Of a stretch of DNA of 64,000 nucleotides, positions 1 to 9,291 are shown piece by piece; position 1 is the first letter of the stretch; every line of letters starts with the position of its first letter. The translations under genes were made by a program, and so were the position numbers. The notes beneath the pieces are model-generated. The model had not been told where the DNA came from, ran no database searches, and saw only the letters and a program-made list of their open reading frames with translations. The DNA is from Mariniflexile maritimum. Lineage in GTDB: Bacteria > Bacteroidota > Bacteroidia > Flavobacteriales > Flavobacteriaceae. The stretch spans positions 123,050-187,049 of the forward strand of contig NZ_WRPN01000007.1 in the NCBI RefSeq assembly GCF_009746565.1. The letters are read 5' to 3'.

Positions 1-68
1 TCATGATTAAGGCATGAAATTTATGAATAGAACAGAATATGACATTTTTAGTTGCATTTTTAAATAAA

Positions 69-2798
69 ATGATTCAAAACACTAAGTTTTTATTCGTAGG
101 GTTTATAGTGGTTATTTGTTCATGTTCTAACCCTAATGAGAAGCACTTTAAGATAGGCTTTTCTCAAACAGGTATTAATGACGAATGGCGTAAATCTATG
201 AATCAAGCTATGGAAATTCAGGCAGGTTTTTATCCAGAATTCGAGCTTAAAATTCTAAATAGCGAAGATGACATAGAAAATCAAATAAAAAATATTGAGC
301 AGCTTATATCAGAAAAGGTTGATATTTTAATAGTTTCACCCATAAAATCTAAACCCATTACGCCAATAGTTGAAAAAGCATTTAAAAGTGGTATTCCGGT
401 TTTAATTGTTGATAGAAAAACTGATGGAGATAATTATACCGCTTATTTAGGTGGTGATAATTATGAAGTAGGAACAAATGCCGCTAACTATTTAGCATCA
501 TTAACAAATGAAAATAAAAAAATAATTGAAATTAAAGGACTTGCGGGTTCTTCACCAGCCTTAGAACGTAGCTTAGGTTTTAGTGATGTTATTAATTCAA
601 CCAAAAATTTACAAGTTGTTAAAGCTATTGAAGGAAACTGGGAAAGTTATTCTATAAAAGATAGTTTACGAAACGTATTGGAAAGTGTAAAAGATGTAGA
701 TTACATATTTGTGCATAACGACAGAATGGCCTTAGGTGCTTGGGAAGTTGTAAAAGAAAAAAAACTTCAAGACCATATAAAAATAATAGGTGTTGATGGT
801 TTAAATGGACCAAACGGAGGCATACAATTGGTAAAAGAAGGCAAATTATTGGCTACCATATTATATCCAACAGGAGGTGATGAGGCTATTCGGTTAGCTT
901 TAAAAATATTGAATGGTGAGCGCGTTGCAAAAAACAATATTTTAAGTACCACGGTTATAGATTCCCGTAATGCCGATATTATGAGTAAACAATTTGATAA
1001 AATATACCAACAGCAACAAGATATAGACCAACAACACGTAAAAATAAAAAAGCAAGAAAAGAGATATACCAGCCAAAAAAACACATTACAATTACTTTTG
1101 GCACTATTAATTATAAGTATTGTTTTAGGGACATACAGTATTTATTCGGCATACAACATCAAAAAGAAAAAACGCGAATTGGAGATTCGTAATAAAAAAA
1201 TAACCATTCAACGAAATCAAATCAAGAAAATAGCAGAAGAAGTTAGAATTAGTAATGAGGCTCGCGTTAATTTTTTTACAGGATTATCCCATGAGTTTAA
1301 AACACCGATAACGCTTATATTATCTTCAATAGAATCTTTAACTGAAAACAAATTACTCCGAGACAATAAATTATTAAATGAATTTGGTTTAATATTTAAT
1401 AACTCGAAACGATTGTTACGATTAATCAATCAACTACTCGATTTTAGAAAGGTAGAAGACCGTAAGTTTGTTTTAAGAACTTCAAAAACAAATTTATATC
1501 AATTTTCAAATGTAATTTTTAAAGATTTTGAACGAGAGGCACAAAAACGGAACATTAATCTTACGATTAGCTCGAATAATGAGGACTTATCCATCTTTTT
1601 AGACAGAAATTTAATGGATAAGGTGTACTTTAATTTATTGTCTAATGCCTTTAAATTCACACCTAACAACGGTACAATTTCAATTGATATTTTAGATGAA
1701 GTAGGAAGTAATTTTGTGAAAATCCATTTTAAAGATTCTGGAATAGGCATCCCAAAAAAGGAAATCGATAATGTTTTTCAAGCCTTTTTTCAAGGTTCTA
1801 ATAACAATAAATCTAGTTCTGGAATTGGGTTGCATTTGTCTAAAGAGTTTGTAGAAATGCACAAAGGAACAATTGAAGTTATTTCAAAACATGGAACAGA
1901 ATTTATAGTCACACTTTATAAGAATAATGTTCATCTAAATTCAGACGAAATAATTTATGAGCCAGATATTATAGATAGTGAAATTTTAAGTTTTAATACA
2001 GAATATGAAGACGATTCATTTATTAGTCAGCAACCATTAAATGATGGAGAGAATTATTCGATTTTAATTATAGAAGACAATCCTGATTTGGTGAAATATT
2101 TAAAAGGAAAATTATCTTCTGATTACATTGCGCACGTTTCTGATGGTACAGATGCAATAGAAAAGGCCTTGGAAATTATTCCAGATATCATATTGTGCGA
2201 TGTTAGTTTACCTGGAAAAAGTGGTTTTGAAATATGTGAAATTTTAAAGAAAGATTTAAGAACATCGCACATTCCAACCATTATTCTTACAGCACTAAAT
2301 AATAAAGAATCTTATATAAAGGGATTGGAGTCTGGAGCCGATTTGTTTTTAACAAAACCATTTAGTTTTGCCATTTTAGCTCAATCTATAAAAACACTTA
2401 TTTATAATCGTGAAAAGCTTAGGTATTATTTTGTTAATAACGTTCATAATATAGATGCCTCCAGTAATTTTGGATCTATGGAGCAAGAATTTGTTTCAGA
2501 GTTGAATAAAATTATAAAAAATAATATGGACAATTCTAAATTTTCTGTTGAAAGTTTAGCCAGTGATTTGAATATATCTCGAATTCAGCTTTACAGGAAA
2601 ATGAAAGCAATTATAGGTGTAAATGTTAGTGATTATATTCAGAATATTCGACTTGAAAAAGCCAAAGTATTACTGCAAGAAACACAACTAACAATTTCTG
2701 AAATTGCATACGCAACTGGTTTTTCTTCACCTAATTATTTTTCTACAAGTTTTAAAGCAAAATTCAAAAAATCTCCTAAAGACTTTAGAGATAGATAA
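69..2798 (+). CDS. Hybrid two-component system regulator (HTCS) with periplasmic sugar-binding domain
   Basis: This one-protein sensor/regulator is expected to sense a sugar in the periplasm and switch on the adjoining utilisation genes. In order it shows an N-terminal signal/lipoprotein-like segment (FVGFIVVICSC), a LacI/ribose-binding type periplasmic domain (about residues 25-310), one membrane segment (about 340-360), a histidine kinase with H-box SHEFKTP (His408), an ATPase domain ending in the G-box SSSGIGLHLSKEF, a receiver with phospho-acceptor Asp711 in LCDVSLPG, and an AraC-type helix-turn-helix at the C-terminus. The ATG at 69 puts the signal sequence at the very N-terminus. An in-frame ATG at 39 adds ten residues and cannot be excluded. 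The gene points into the fructan/raffinose-type locus downstream, which is the usual HTCS arrangement. Periplasmic-binding-protein HTCSs often answer to fructose or other monosaccharides, but the ligand here is inference. Confidence 0.93.
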   Translation: MIQNTKFLFVGFIVVICSCSNPNEKHFKIGFSQTGINDEWRKSMNQAMEIQAGFYPEFELKILNSEDDIENQIKNIEQLISEKVDILIVSPIKSKPITPIVEKAFKSGIPVLIVDRKTDGDNYTAYLGGDNYEVGTNAANYLASLTNENKKIIEIKGLAGSSPALERSLGFSDVINSTKNLQVVKAIEGNWESYSIKDSLRNVLESVKDVDYIFVHNDRMALGAWEVVKEKKLQDHIKIIGVDGLNGPNGGIQLVKEGKLLATILYPTGGDEAIRLALKILNGERVAKNNILSTTVIDSRNADIMSKQFDKIYQQQQDIDQQHVKIKKQEKRYTSQKNTLQLLLALLIISIVLGTYSIYSAYNIKKKKRELEIRNKKITIQRNQIKKIAEEVRISNEARVNFFTGLSHEFKTPITLILSSIESLTENKLLRDNKLLNEFGLIFNNSKRLLRLINQLLDFRKVEDRKFVLRTSKTNLYQFSNVIFKDFEREAQKRNINLTISSNNEDLSIFLDRNLMDKVYFNLLSNAFKFTPNNGTISIDILDEVGSNFVKIHFKDSGIGIPKKEIDNVFQAFFQGSNNNKSSSGIGLHLSKEFVEMHKGTIEVISKHGTEFIVTLYKNNVHLNSDEIIYEPDIIDSEILSFNTEYEDDSFISQQPLNDGENYSILIIEDNPDLVKYLKGKLSSDYIAHVSDGTDAIEKALEIIPDIILCDVSLPGKSGFEICEILKKDLRTSHIPTIILTALNNKESYIKGLESGADLFLTKPFSFAILAQSIKTLIYNREKLRYYFVNNVHNIDASSNFGSMEQEFVSELNKIIKNNMDNSKFSVESLASDLNISRIQLYRKMKAIIGVNVSDYIQNIRLEKAKVLLQETQLTISEIAYATGFSSPNYFSTSFKAKFKKSPKDFRDR

Positions 2799-2848
2799 AG
2801 CTAAAACGAAAATTCACTTTTTAATTAAAGTTTTTTTAGTATTTTTTA

Positions 2849-2880
2849 AACAATAATTGAATTCTAAACCAATTATTGTT
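2849..2880 (+). terminator. Hairpin after the HTCS gene
   Basis: Perfect 11-bp arms (AACAATAATTG and CAATTATTGTT) surround a 10-nt loop about 50 bp past the stop codon. It is AT-rich and has no clean T-run behind it, so it could also be a palindromic protein site rather than a terminator. Confidence 0.45.
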
Positions 2881-2939
2881 CATTTATATAATTAAATACA
2901 GGTCTTTTTATCTATTCAATAAAGCTAGATACCTATTTT

Positions 2940-2975
2940 ATGTAACAATTTTAAACAAATGATGTAACAATTTTA
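2940..2975 (+). promoter_or_regulatory. Candidate HTCS operator: 14-bp direct repeat, 22-bp period
   Basis: ATGTAACAATTTTA occurs at 2940-2953 and again, identically, at 2962-2975. A period of 22 bp puts both on the same face of the helix, as expected for a dimer of AraC-type DNA-binding domains. A third partial copy (TAACAATTT) sits at 3056-3064. It lies between the regulator and its likely target genes. Binding is inferred. Confidence 0.55.
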
Positions 2976-3145
2976 TTAAATAGATTTATTATGAAAAATA
3001 AATAAGCATATATGCAATTGAAATACAGATAGTTAAATATTTTTTAACATAGGCTTAACAATTTCGAATTCATTTGATACAAATCTAAAATACAGAAACA
3101 GTCTTTCAATGTACATTGTGATCACTAAACTAATAATACCACCAC

Positions 3146-4483
3146 ATGAACAGAAAGATATTAATCTGGTCTATTACTGCAGCTTTAGCAGGTTTCTTAT
3201 TTGGATTTGACACCGTTGTTATATCGGGTGCCGAAAAAAAATTACAACTACTTTGGGGTTCTTCTGATATGTTTCATGGGGTAGTTGTAATAGGCATGGC
3301 ATTGTGGGGTACCGTAGTGGGCGCTTTTTTTGGAGGCATTCCTACTAATAAATTCGGAAGAAAAAACACCTTAATATGGATAGGGGTTCTTTATACCGTT
3401 TCTGCAGTTGGTTCCGCCTTGGCAAACGACCCTATTACATTTGCTGTTTTTAGGTTTATTGGCGGTTTGGGCGTAGGGGCATCAACCATTGCGGCACCGG
3501 CTTATATTTCGGAAATCGCACCTGCCAAGGACAGAGGCAAGCTTGTGGGGCTTTACCAATTTAATATTGTATTTGGTATTCTTATCGCTTTTTTATCCAA
3601 TTATCTGTTAAGCAACGTTGGTGAAAACGCTTGGCGCTGGATGGTTGGCGTAGAAGCTTTTCCCGCCTTTTTATATACGTTGTTTGCGTTAACCATTCCA
3701 AAAAGTCCGCGTTGGTTACTTACCAAATTTAGAAACAGTGAAGCCCTTGGGGTACTTAAAATCATCAATCCAGATCAAAATCCGGAAACGCTCATGCTGG
3801 AGATCAAAGATGAAATGGAAAACACCGTACCCAATGAAAATATCTTTCTAAAAAAATACAGATACCCCCTGATACTAGCGTTTTTAATAGCATTTTTCAA
3901 TCAATTATCGGGTATTAACGCGTTGCTTTATTACGCCCCCAGAATTTTCACGGAAGCTGGTCTTGCGGAAAGTTCGGCACTTTTAAGTAGCATTGGCGTA
4001 GGGGTTACCAATTTATTGTTTACATTTTTGGGCATCTTTTTAATTGATAGGTTAGGAAGAAGACAATTAATGTACATCTGCTCCTTTGGTTACCTTATAT
4101 CGTTATCCTTAGTGTCCATGGCGTTTTTTCTTCATTGGGAAGGCGGTTTTATACCGGTGTTTTTGTTCATGTTCATTGCATCGCACGCCATTGGGCAAGG
4201 TACCGTTATTTGGGTGTTTATTTCCGAGATTTTTCCAAATCATTTACGAGGTTCTGGACAATCCTTTGGTAGTTCTGTACATTGGGTACTAGCAGCGGTT
4301 GTGCCTTCTTTAGTACCGGTATTGTTTTCAACAATAGGAGCGGGTATGGTGTTTCTCATATTTGCCATTATGATGATGCTACAACTTTTATTTGTCATTT
4401 TTATGATGCCAGAAACTAAAGGTGTCTCATTGGAAGAATTGAGTAAAAAATTAATTAAAGACAGAAATCAAGCTGCTAACTAA
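3146..4483 (+). CDS. Sugar-porter family MFS transporter (hexose or sucrose permease)
   Basis: This 445-residue inner-membrane permease with about twelve hydrophobic segments is expected to carry a mono- or disaccharide into the cytoplasm with protons. Sugar-porter signatures are all present: RFIGGLGVGAS in the first half, PAYISEIAPAKDRGKL after helix 4, PKSPRWL before the central loop, LSGINALLYYAP in helix 7 and PETKGVSLEEL at the C-terminal end. It is followed after 12 bp by the GH32 gene, so fructose or sucrose is the most likely substrate, but the motifs do not fix specificity. Its third codon positions look richer in G and C than those of its neighbours on both sides, which may mean a separate origin within the locus. 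Confidence 0.93.
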   Translation: MNRKILIWSITAALAGFLFGFDTVVISGAEKKLQLLWGSSDMFHGVVVIGMALWGTVVGAFFGGIPTNKFGRKNTLIWIGVLYTVSAVGSALANDPITFAVFRFIGGLGVGASTIAAPAYISEIAPAKDRGKLVGLYQFNIVFGILIAFLSNYLLSNVGENAWRWMVGVEAFPAFLYTLFALTIPKSPRWLLTKFRNSEALGVLKIINPDQNPETLMLEIKDEMENTVPNENIFLKKYRYPLILAFLIAFFNQLSGINALLYYAPRIFTEAGLAESSALLSSIGVGVTNLLFTFLGIFLIDRLGRRQLMYICSFGYLISLSLVSMAFFLHWEGGFIPVFLFMFIASHAIGQGTVIWVFISEIFPNHLRGSGQSFGSSVHWVLAAVVPSLVPVLFSTIGAGMVFLIFAIMMMLQLLFVIFMMPETKGVSLEELSKKLIKDRNQAAN

Positions 4484-4495
4484 AACTAAATTAAA

Positions 4496-6112
4496 ATGAA
4501 ACACATGAAATTAAATAAGCTAAAATTTTTACTGCTTTTTTTGTTGATATCATCTGTCAGTTGCAAAAACAAGATTGAAACAAATCCAAATGAAGTTGAA
4601 ATAACGAAATCTTTTACTGAAGAAGAGCTTTATAGACCAAACTTTCATTTCACGCCTAAAAAAGGTTGGATGAATGACCCAAATGGGATGTTCTACAAAA
4701 ATGGATATTACCATTTATATTTTCAGCATTATCCAGATGGAAACACATGGGGTCCCATGCATTGGGGGCATGCTATTAGTACAGACATGGTAACTTGGAA
4801 AGAAATGCCCATAGCAATATACCCAGATGAAAAAGGATATATATTTTCTGGAAGTTCTGTTGTAGATGTTAATAATAGCTCAGGGTTTTCCAAAAATGGT
4901 ATTGAGCCCATAATAGCCATGTTTACTTATCATGATATGGATGGTGAAAAAGCTGGTAAAATTAATTACCAATCTCAAGCCATTGCATATTCTTTAGATG
5001 AAGGACAAACCTTTACTAAATATTCTGAAAATCCTGTAATTAAAAACCCAGGCATTAAAGATTTTAGAGACCCAAAAATGGTTTGGGATTCTATACACGA
5101 AAAATGGCTAATGGTATTGGCCGCTGGACAAAAAATTATGTTTTATAGCTCTTCAAATTTAAAAGATTGGAAATTAGAATCTGATTTTGGCGATGGAATA
5201 GGAGCACATGGTGGCGTTTGGGAATGTCCAGATTTCTTTCCTATGGTAGTTCAAGGAACAGATGAAATTAAATGGGTGCTGTTAGTTAGTATTAATCCTG
5301 GTGGGCCAAATAGTGGAAGTGCAACCCAATACTTTATAGGTGATTTTGATGGTAAGCAATTTAAAATAGACCCATCGTTTGAGGACGACTTAAATAGTAC
5401 GGAGCATAAATCTATATGGATAGATTATGGAAGAGATAATTATGCAGGCGTAACTTGGTCTAATATACCCGATTCCAATGGCAGAAAATTGTTTATGGGA
5501 TGGATGTCAAATTGGGAATATGCCAATGTAGTGCCTACTGAAACATGGAGAAGTGCTATGACAGTAGCAAGACAGATTGAACTTCAAAAAGTAAATACCA
5601 GTTATAGATTATTATTCCAACCTGTAAAAGAATTATCAAATTATAGAAGCACCAAATTTAAAAAGGAATCAATAGTAATAAATGGAGATACAAAAATTAT
5701 AGATTCTAAAGCAATCGATTTATCAAGTACAGAAATTAATTTTAAAATTTCCGATTTAAATAATAGTGGTTTCACGTTCAAACTCACGAATAAACAAGGG
5801 GACACCTTAGCTTTTGGATATAATAACAGTGATAAAAACTTTTTTGTAGATAGAAGAAAATCTGGTAAAACAGCATTTTCAGAAAAGTTTGCAGATCGTG
5901 TTTCCATTGCTAAAAGAACATCAACTAATAAAGATTTTATTGGTACAATTATTATCGATAAAACATCTATAGAACTGTTTTTTGACAATGGCGAAACCGT
6001 TATGACAGAAATATTTTTTCCGAACTCACCATTCAGCGAACTAAGTATTGAACCTAAAGACCAAGAATTTATGCTTGGCAACATTGAAATTCACAAACTA
6101 AATATTAACTAA
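4496..6112 (+). CDS. Glycoside hydrolase family 32 lipoprotein (fructosidase: levanase/inulinase/invertase type)
   Basis: The enzyme is predicted to cut terminal or internal beta-fructosyl bonds in sucrose, raffinose or fructans. A lipoprotein signal (LLLFLLISSVSC) anchors it to a membrane, probably facing the periplasm or the cell surface. The family 32 catalytic triad is visible: nucleophile Asp61 in WMNDPNG, transition-state stabiliser Asp192 in FRDPK, and acid/base Glu243 in WECPD. A five-bladed propeller (about 50-370) is followed by the usual C-terminal beta-sandwich (about 390-538). At 538 residues the length is normal. A second in-frame ATG three codons in (4505) could be the true start. 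It sits between the sugar permease and SusC in what looks like one transcript. Motifs alone cannot separate exo- from endo-activity. Confidence 0.94.
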   Translation: MKHMKLNKLKFLLLFLLISSVSCKNKIETNPNEVEITKSFTEEELYRPNFHFTPKKGWMNDPNGMFYKNGYYHLYFQHYPDGNTWGPMHWGHAISTDMVTWKEMPIAIYPDEKGYIFSGSSVVDVNNSSGFSKNGIEPIIAMFTYHDMDGEKAGKINYQSQAIAYSLDEGQTFTKYSENPVIKNPGIKDFRDPKMVWDSIHEKWLMVLAAGQKIMFYSSSNLKDWKLESDFGDGIGAHGGVWECPDFFPMVVQGTDEIKWVLLVSINPGGPNSGSATQYFIGDFDGKQFKIDPSFEDDLNSTEHKSIWIDYGRDNYAGVTWSNIPDSNGRKLFMGWMSNWEYANVVPTETWRSAMTVARQIELQKVNTSYRLLFQPVKELSNYRSTKFKKESIVINGDTKIIDSKAIDLSSTEINFKISDLNNSGFTFKLTNKQGDTLAFGYNNSDKNFFVDRRKSGKTAFSEKFADRVSIAKRTSTNKDFIGTIIIDKTSIELFFDNGETVMTEIFFPNSPFSELSIEPKDQEFMLGNIEIHKLNIN

Positions 6113-6123
6113 ATTAAATTAAA

Positions 6124-9100
6124 ATGAAATTAAAACAACTTTTATTTCTGCCTGTATTTGCTCTTATGAGCATTTGGGCTCAAGCACAGGTTAGAGGTAC
6201 TGTTACCTCGCAGGAGGACGGTATGCCTTTGCCTGGCGTATCTGTAATTGTATCTGGCACAACGCAAGGTACCGCAACAGATTTTGATGGTAATTATGTA
6301 TTGGAAAATGTTGATAAAAATGCAACATTGGTTTTTAGCTATGTAGGCTTTAAAACTCAACAAATACAAATAAGTGGACGTTCTGTAATAGACGTGGTAT
6401 TGGAAATAGATGCAGCTGAACTAGATGCGGTTGTAGTAACAGGTTATGGTAAAGAACGTAAAGTAGATATTACTGGCGCTATAACAGTAGTAGATTTAGC
6501 TCCTGTTGAAGGGCAAAGTTTAAGCTCGGGTAATGCCATGCAAGCACTTCAAGGTCGAGTACCTGGTTTGTTTGTTGAAAAATCTGGAGACCCAACAGGA
6601 TTAAATAGCAGAATACTTATTCGTGGCGTTACTACATTAGGTAATAACGATCCATTGTATGTTATAGATGGTGTTCCTACAAAACGTCAGGAAGTTTTTG
6701 CAAGTCTAAATCCAAACGCTATTGAGTCTATTCAAATACTAAAAGATGCATCTGCTTCCTCTCTTTATGGTTCAAGAGCTGCAAATGGTGTTATAGTAGT
6801 AACAACAAAAACAGGTTCAAAAGGCGAAAGAGTAACAGTAAGTATCAACTCCAACGTATCTGTTCAATCTGAGAAAAAACAGCGTTATACTATGTTAAAT
6901 GCGCAACAACGTGGTCAAGCATTATGGCAAGCATCTGTTAATGATGGTGCAGATCCTAATGGGGGATATGGAGAAATTTACAATTTCGATTGGAATGGCG
7001 ATTTTAGTAATCCTGTTCTTAATAATGTTACCGTTAAGCCATTTGTTGGAGGAGACCCTAACGTGCCTGTTGGAGATACAGATTGGCAAAATGAAACTTA
7101 TGAAACAGGTTATGTATTTAATAACGAAGTAACAGTTGCAGCAAGCAGTGAAAAATCATCTTTACTAATTAATATGGGGTATTTAAAAAATACTGGGATG
7201 CTTAAAAATACCAATTATGATAGGTATACATCTAAGATTAATGGTTCAACTAAGTTATTTAATGATAAACTTAAGTTTGGTGTAAACACTCAATTTTCAA
7301 CATCTGATGAGACACTAGCAGCTAATGACGTTGGTAATGCTCCAACTCCAGGTTTAGCGATTACTTTGGCGCCAACAATTCCTGTTTACGATGCCAACGG
7401 AAATTTTGCAGGGCCATTAGGGGCTGGGTACTCAGACCGTAACAACCCTGTGTTAATGCAGTATTTAAATAGATGGGACAATGCTAAGAAAAATAATTTC
7501 TTTGGAAATGTTTATGCCGAATTGCAATTATTGGAGAACTTAACATTCCGATCTACTTTGGGTATTGATTTTAGTGATTTTAAAAAGAAAAATATTGAGC
7601 CAAAAGTAAATAACGGATTTATTACTAGAGGTACAAATAGACTTATTTATGATACCAATAAATTGTCATCGCTCGTTTTTTCTAATATTTTAAATTATAA
7701 TTTGGAGTTTGGAGAAAGTAAATTTGGAGCTATTTTAGGTGTAGAATCGGTTAACGAGAATTTTGATACACTTTTTGCCCAGGCAGATGATTTTGCTGTA
7801 GAATCTGAATCATATTTTGTGCTAAATGCAGCTACTGGGGCTCGAACTAGTAATGGAATTTCTACTGAATATAGTTTGCTTTCACAATTTGGAAAATTGA
7901 ATTATTCTTTTGCCGATAAATATTTGGCAACGTTCACTTTACGTAGAGATGGTTCTTCACGATTTGGAAAAAATAATAGATATGGTATTTTTCCAGCGGC
8001 TACAGTTGGATGGAAAATTACGAATGAGGATTTCTTCCCAAAAACAGATGTTATTTCAGATTTAAAACTTCGTGTTGGATATGGTGAAGTAGGTAACCAA
8101 GAAATTGGTAATGTAGCGCGTTTCGGATTATATGAGTCAAGGTATGGACAAAATCAAGCACAACTTTCAGGTGGGTTTTTCGAAATTTATCAAAATGTTG
8201 GTACTGCTTATGACATAAATGGTAATAACACGGGTACTTTACCATCTGGATTTGTTTCTACACAAGCTGAAAATCCAGACTTAAAATGGGAAACAACTAA
8301 AGAATATAACTATGGTGTTGATTTTAGTTTGTTCAATAATGCGGTTAGTGGCTCGTTCGATTATTTTACCCGAAAAACGAGTGATATTTTAACTACACCA
8401 CCAATTCCATCTGTGTTAGGAGAAGGTCAACAACGCGTATTAAATGGTGCCTCTACCGAAACAAAAGGTTGGGAATTGGCTTTAAGTTATTCTAAATCTT
8501 ATGATAATGATTTTAGTTTCTCGGTTTCTACAAATTTTGGAGCCTTTAAAGATAAAATCACCTATTTACCAGCAGATGTTCTTGCAGGATTTCCTGGTAC
8601 AGCAGATAATTCTATATTAGGCCATTCCGTATTTTCAATATTTGGCTATAAAACGGATGGATTATTTCAAAGTCAGGCTGAAGTTGATGCGCATCCAAAC
8701 GGTGGCGTGCAAACAAGTAATGCTAGACCAGGAGGGGTAAAGTTTGTTGACCTAAATAATGATGGAAAGATAGATGGTGATGATAGAGATTTTATTGGAA
8801 CTACAGTGCCTGATCTTGAATATGGTATTAGAATCGATTTAAACTACAAAAACTTTGACTTTTCATTGTTTGGTTCAGGAGTTGCAGGTAGAATAGGAAC
8901 CGATCCATATATTTTCTGGAATAATTTCACGCAAGGTCGTGATAATGCTGGTCCTGGTGTTTTAAATTCATGGACACCAACCAATACCAACACCGATGTT
9001 CCCTCATTATCGTTAGTTAATAATATTGGTGATGATAACGACTATGTTTACAGAAAAAATTCCTATTTTAAATTACGAACTATGCAATTAGGATATTCTT

Positions 9101-9279
9101 TTCCTGAAAGTTCTATAAGTAAATTGGCAGGAATGACAGGCTTACGTGTTTACTGTCAAGGAGAGAATTTATTTTGGTTTACACCTAAAGGCTATATAGG
9201 TTCAGATCCAGAACGTATAGATGTAAATAGAATTCCAGTACCTACAACATTATCTGTTGGTTTAAATATTAATTTTTAA
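6124..9279 (+). CDS. SusC/RagA-family TonB-dependent outer-membrane transporter
   Basis: This is the outer-membrane beta-barrel that imports oligosaccharides together with its SusD lid. It has a signal peptide (cleavage near WAQAQ), an N-terminal carboxypeptidase-regulatory-like domain (about 22-100, VRGTVTSQEDGMPLPGVSV), a TonB plug with the SusC-type signature DPLYVIDGVP and SIQILKDASASSLYGSRAANG (about 125-240), and a long barrel ending in an aromatic-rich C-terminus (LSVGLNINF). At 1051 residues it has typical length. It starts 11 bp after GH32 and is followed after 12 bp by SusD, so it is surely co-transcribed with both. Substrate is inferred from the neighbouring GH32 and GH36 enzymes to be sucrose-containing oligosaccharides or fructan. 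Confidence 0.97.
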   Translation: MKLKQLLFLPVFALMSIWAQAQVRGTVTSQEDGMPLPGVSVIVSGTTQGTATDFDGNYVLENVDKNATLVFSYVGFKTQQIQISGRSVIDVVLEIDAAELDAVVVTGYGKERKVDITGAITVVDLAPVEGQSLSSGNAMQALQGRVPGLFVEKSGDPTGLNSRILIRGVTTLGNNDPLYVIDGVPTKRQEVFASLNPNAIESIQILKDASASSLYGSRAANGVIVVTTKTGSKGERVTVSINSNVSVQSEKKQRYTMLNAQQRGQALWQASVNDGADPNGGYGEIYNFDWNGDFSNPVLNNVTVKPFVGGDPNVPVGDTDWQNETYETGYVFNNEVTVAASSEKSSLLINMGYLKNTGMLKNTNYDRYTSKINGSTKLFNDKLKFGVNTQFSTSDETLAANDVGNAPTPGLAITLAPTIPVYDANGNFAGPLGAGYSDRNNPVLMQYLNRWDNAKKNNFFGNVYAELQLLENLTFRSTLGIDFSDFKKKNIEPKVNNGFITRGTNRLIYDTNKLSSLVFSNILNYNLEFGESKFGAILGVESVNENFDTLFAQADDFAVESESYFVLNAATGARTSNGISTEYSLLSQFGKLNYSFADKYLATFTLRRDGSSRFGKNNRYGIFPAATVGWKITNEDFFPKTDVISDLKLRVGYGEVGNQEIGNVARFGLYESRYGQNQAQLSGGFFEIYQNVGTAYDINGNNTGTLPSGFVSTQAENPDLKWETTKEYNYGVDFSLFNNAVSGSFDYFTRKTSDILTTPPIPSVLGEGQQRVLNGASTETKGWELALSYSKSYDNDFSFSVSTNFGAFKDKITYLPADVLAGFPGTADNSILGHSVFSIFGYKTDGLFQSQAEVDAHPNGGVQTSNARPGGVKFVDLNNDGKIDGDDRDFIGTTVPDLEYGIRIDLNYKNFDFSLFGSGVAGRIGTDPYIFWNNFTQGRDNAGPGVLNSWTPTNTNTDVPSLSLVNNIGDDNDYVYRKNSYFKLRTMQLGYSFPESSISKLAGMTGLRVYCQGENLFWFTPKGYIGSDPERIDVNRIPVPTTLSVGLNINF

Positions 9280-9291
9280 AATAAAAAAGTC

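Larger units (their letters stand above)
2799..3145. other. AT-rich regulatory gap between regulator and sugar permease
   Basis: No gene is visible in this 347-bp stretch. It holds an 11-bp-arm inverted repeat (2849-2880), two copies of a 14-bp direct repeat phased at 22 bp (2940-2953 and 2962-2975) and a shorter echo, TAACAATTT, at 3056-3064. It therefore probably contains the end of the regulator transcript and the regulated promoter of the permease-GH32-SusCD genes. I could not pick out a convincing TAnnTTTG box. Confidence 0.6.

Noticed and set aside
6899..7132. 77-codon frame inside susC
   Set aside because: Same-strand shadow of the SusC gene in another frame, without a known motif.
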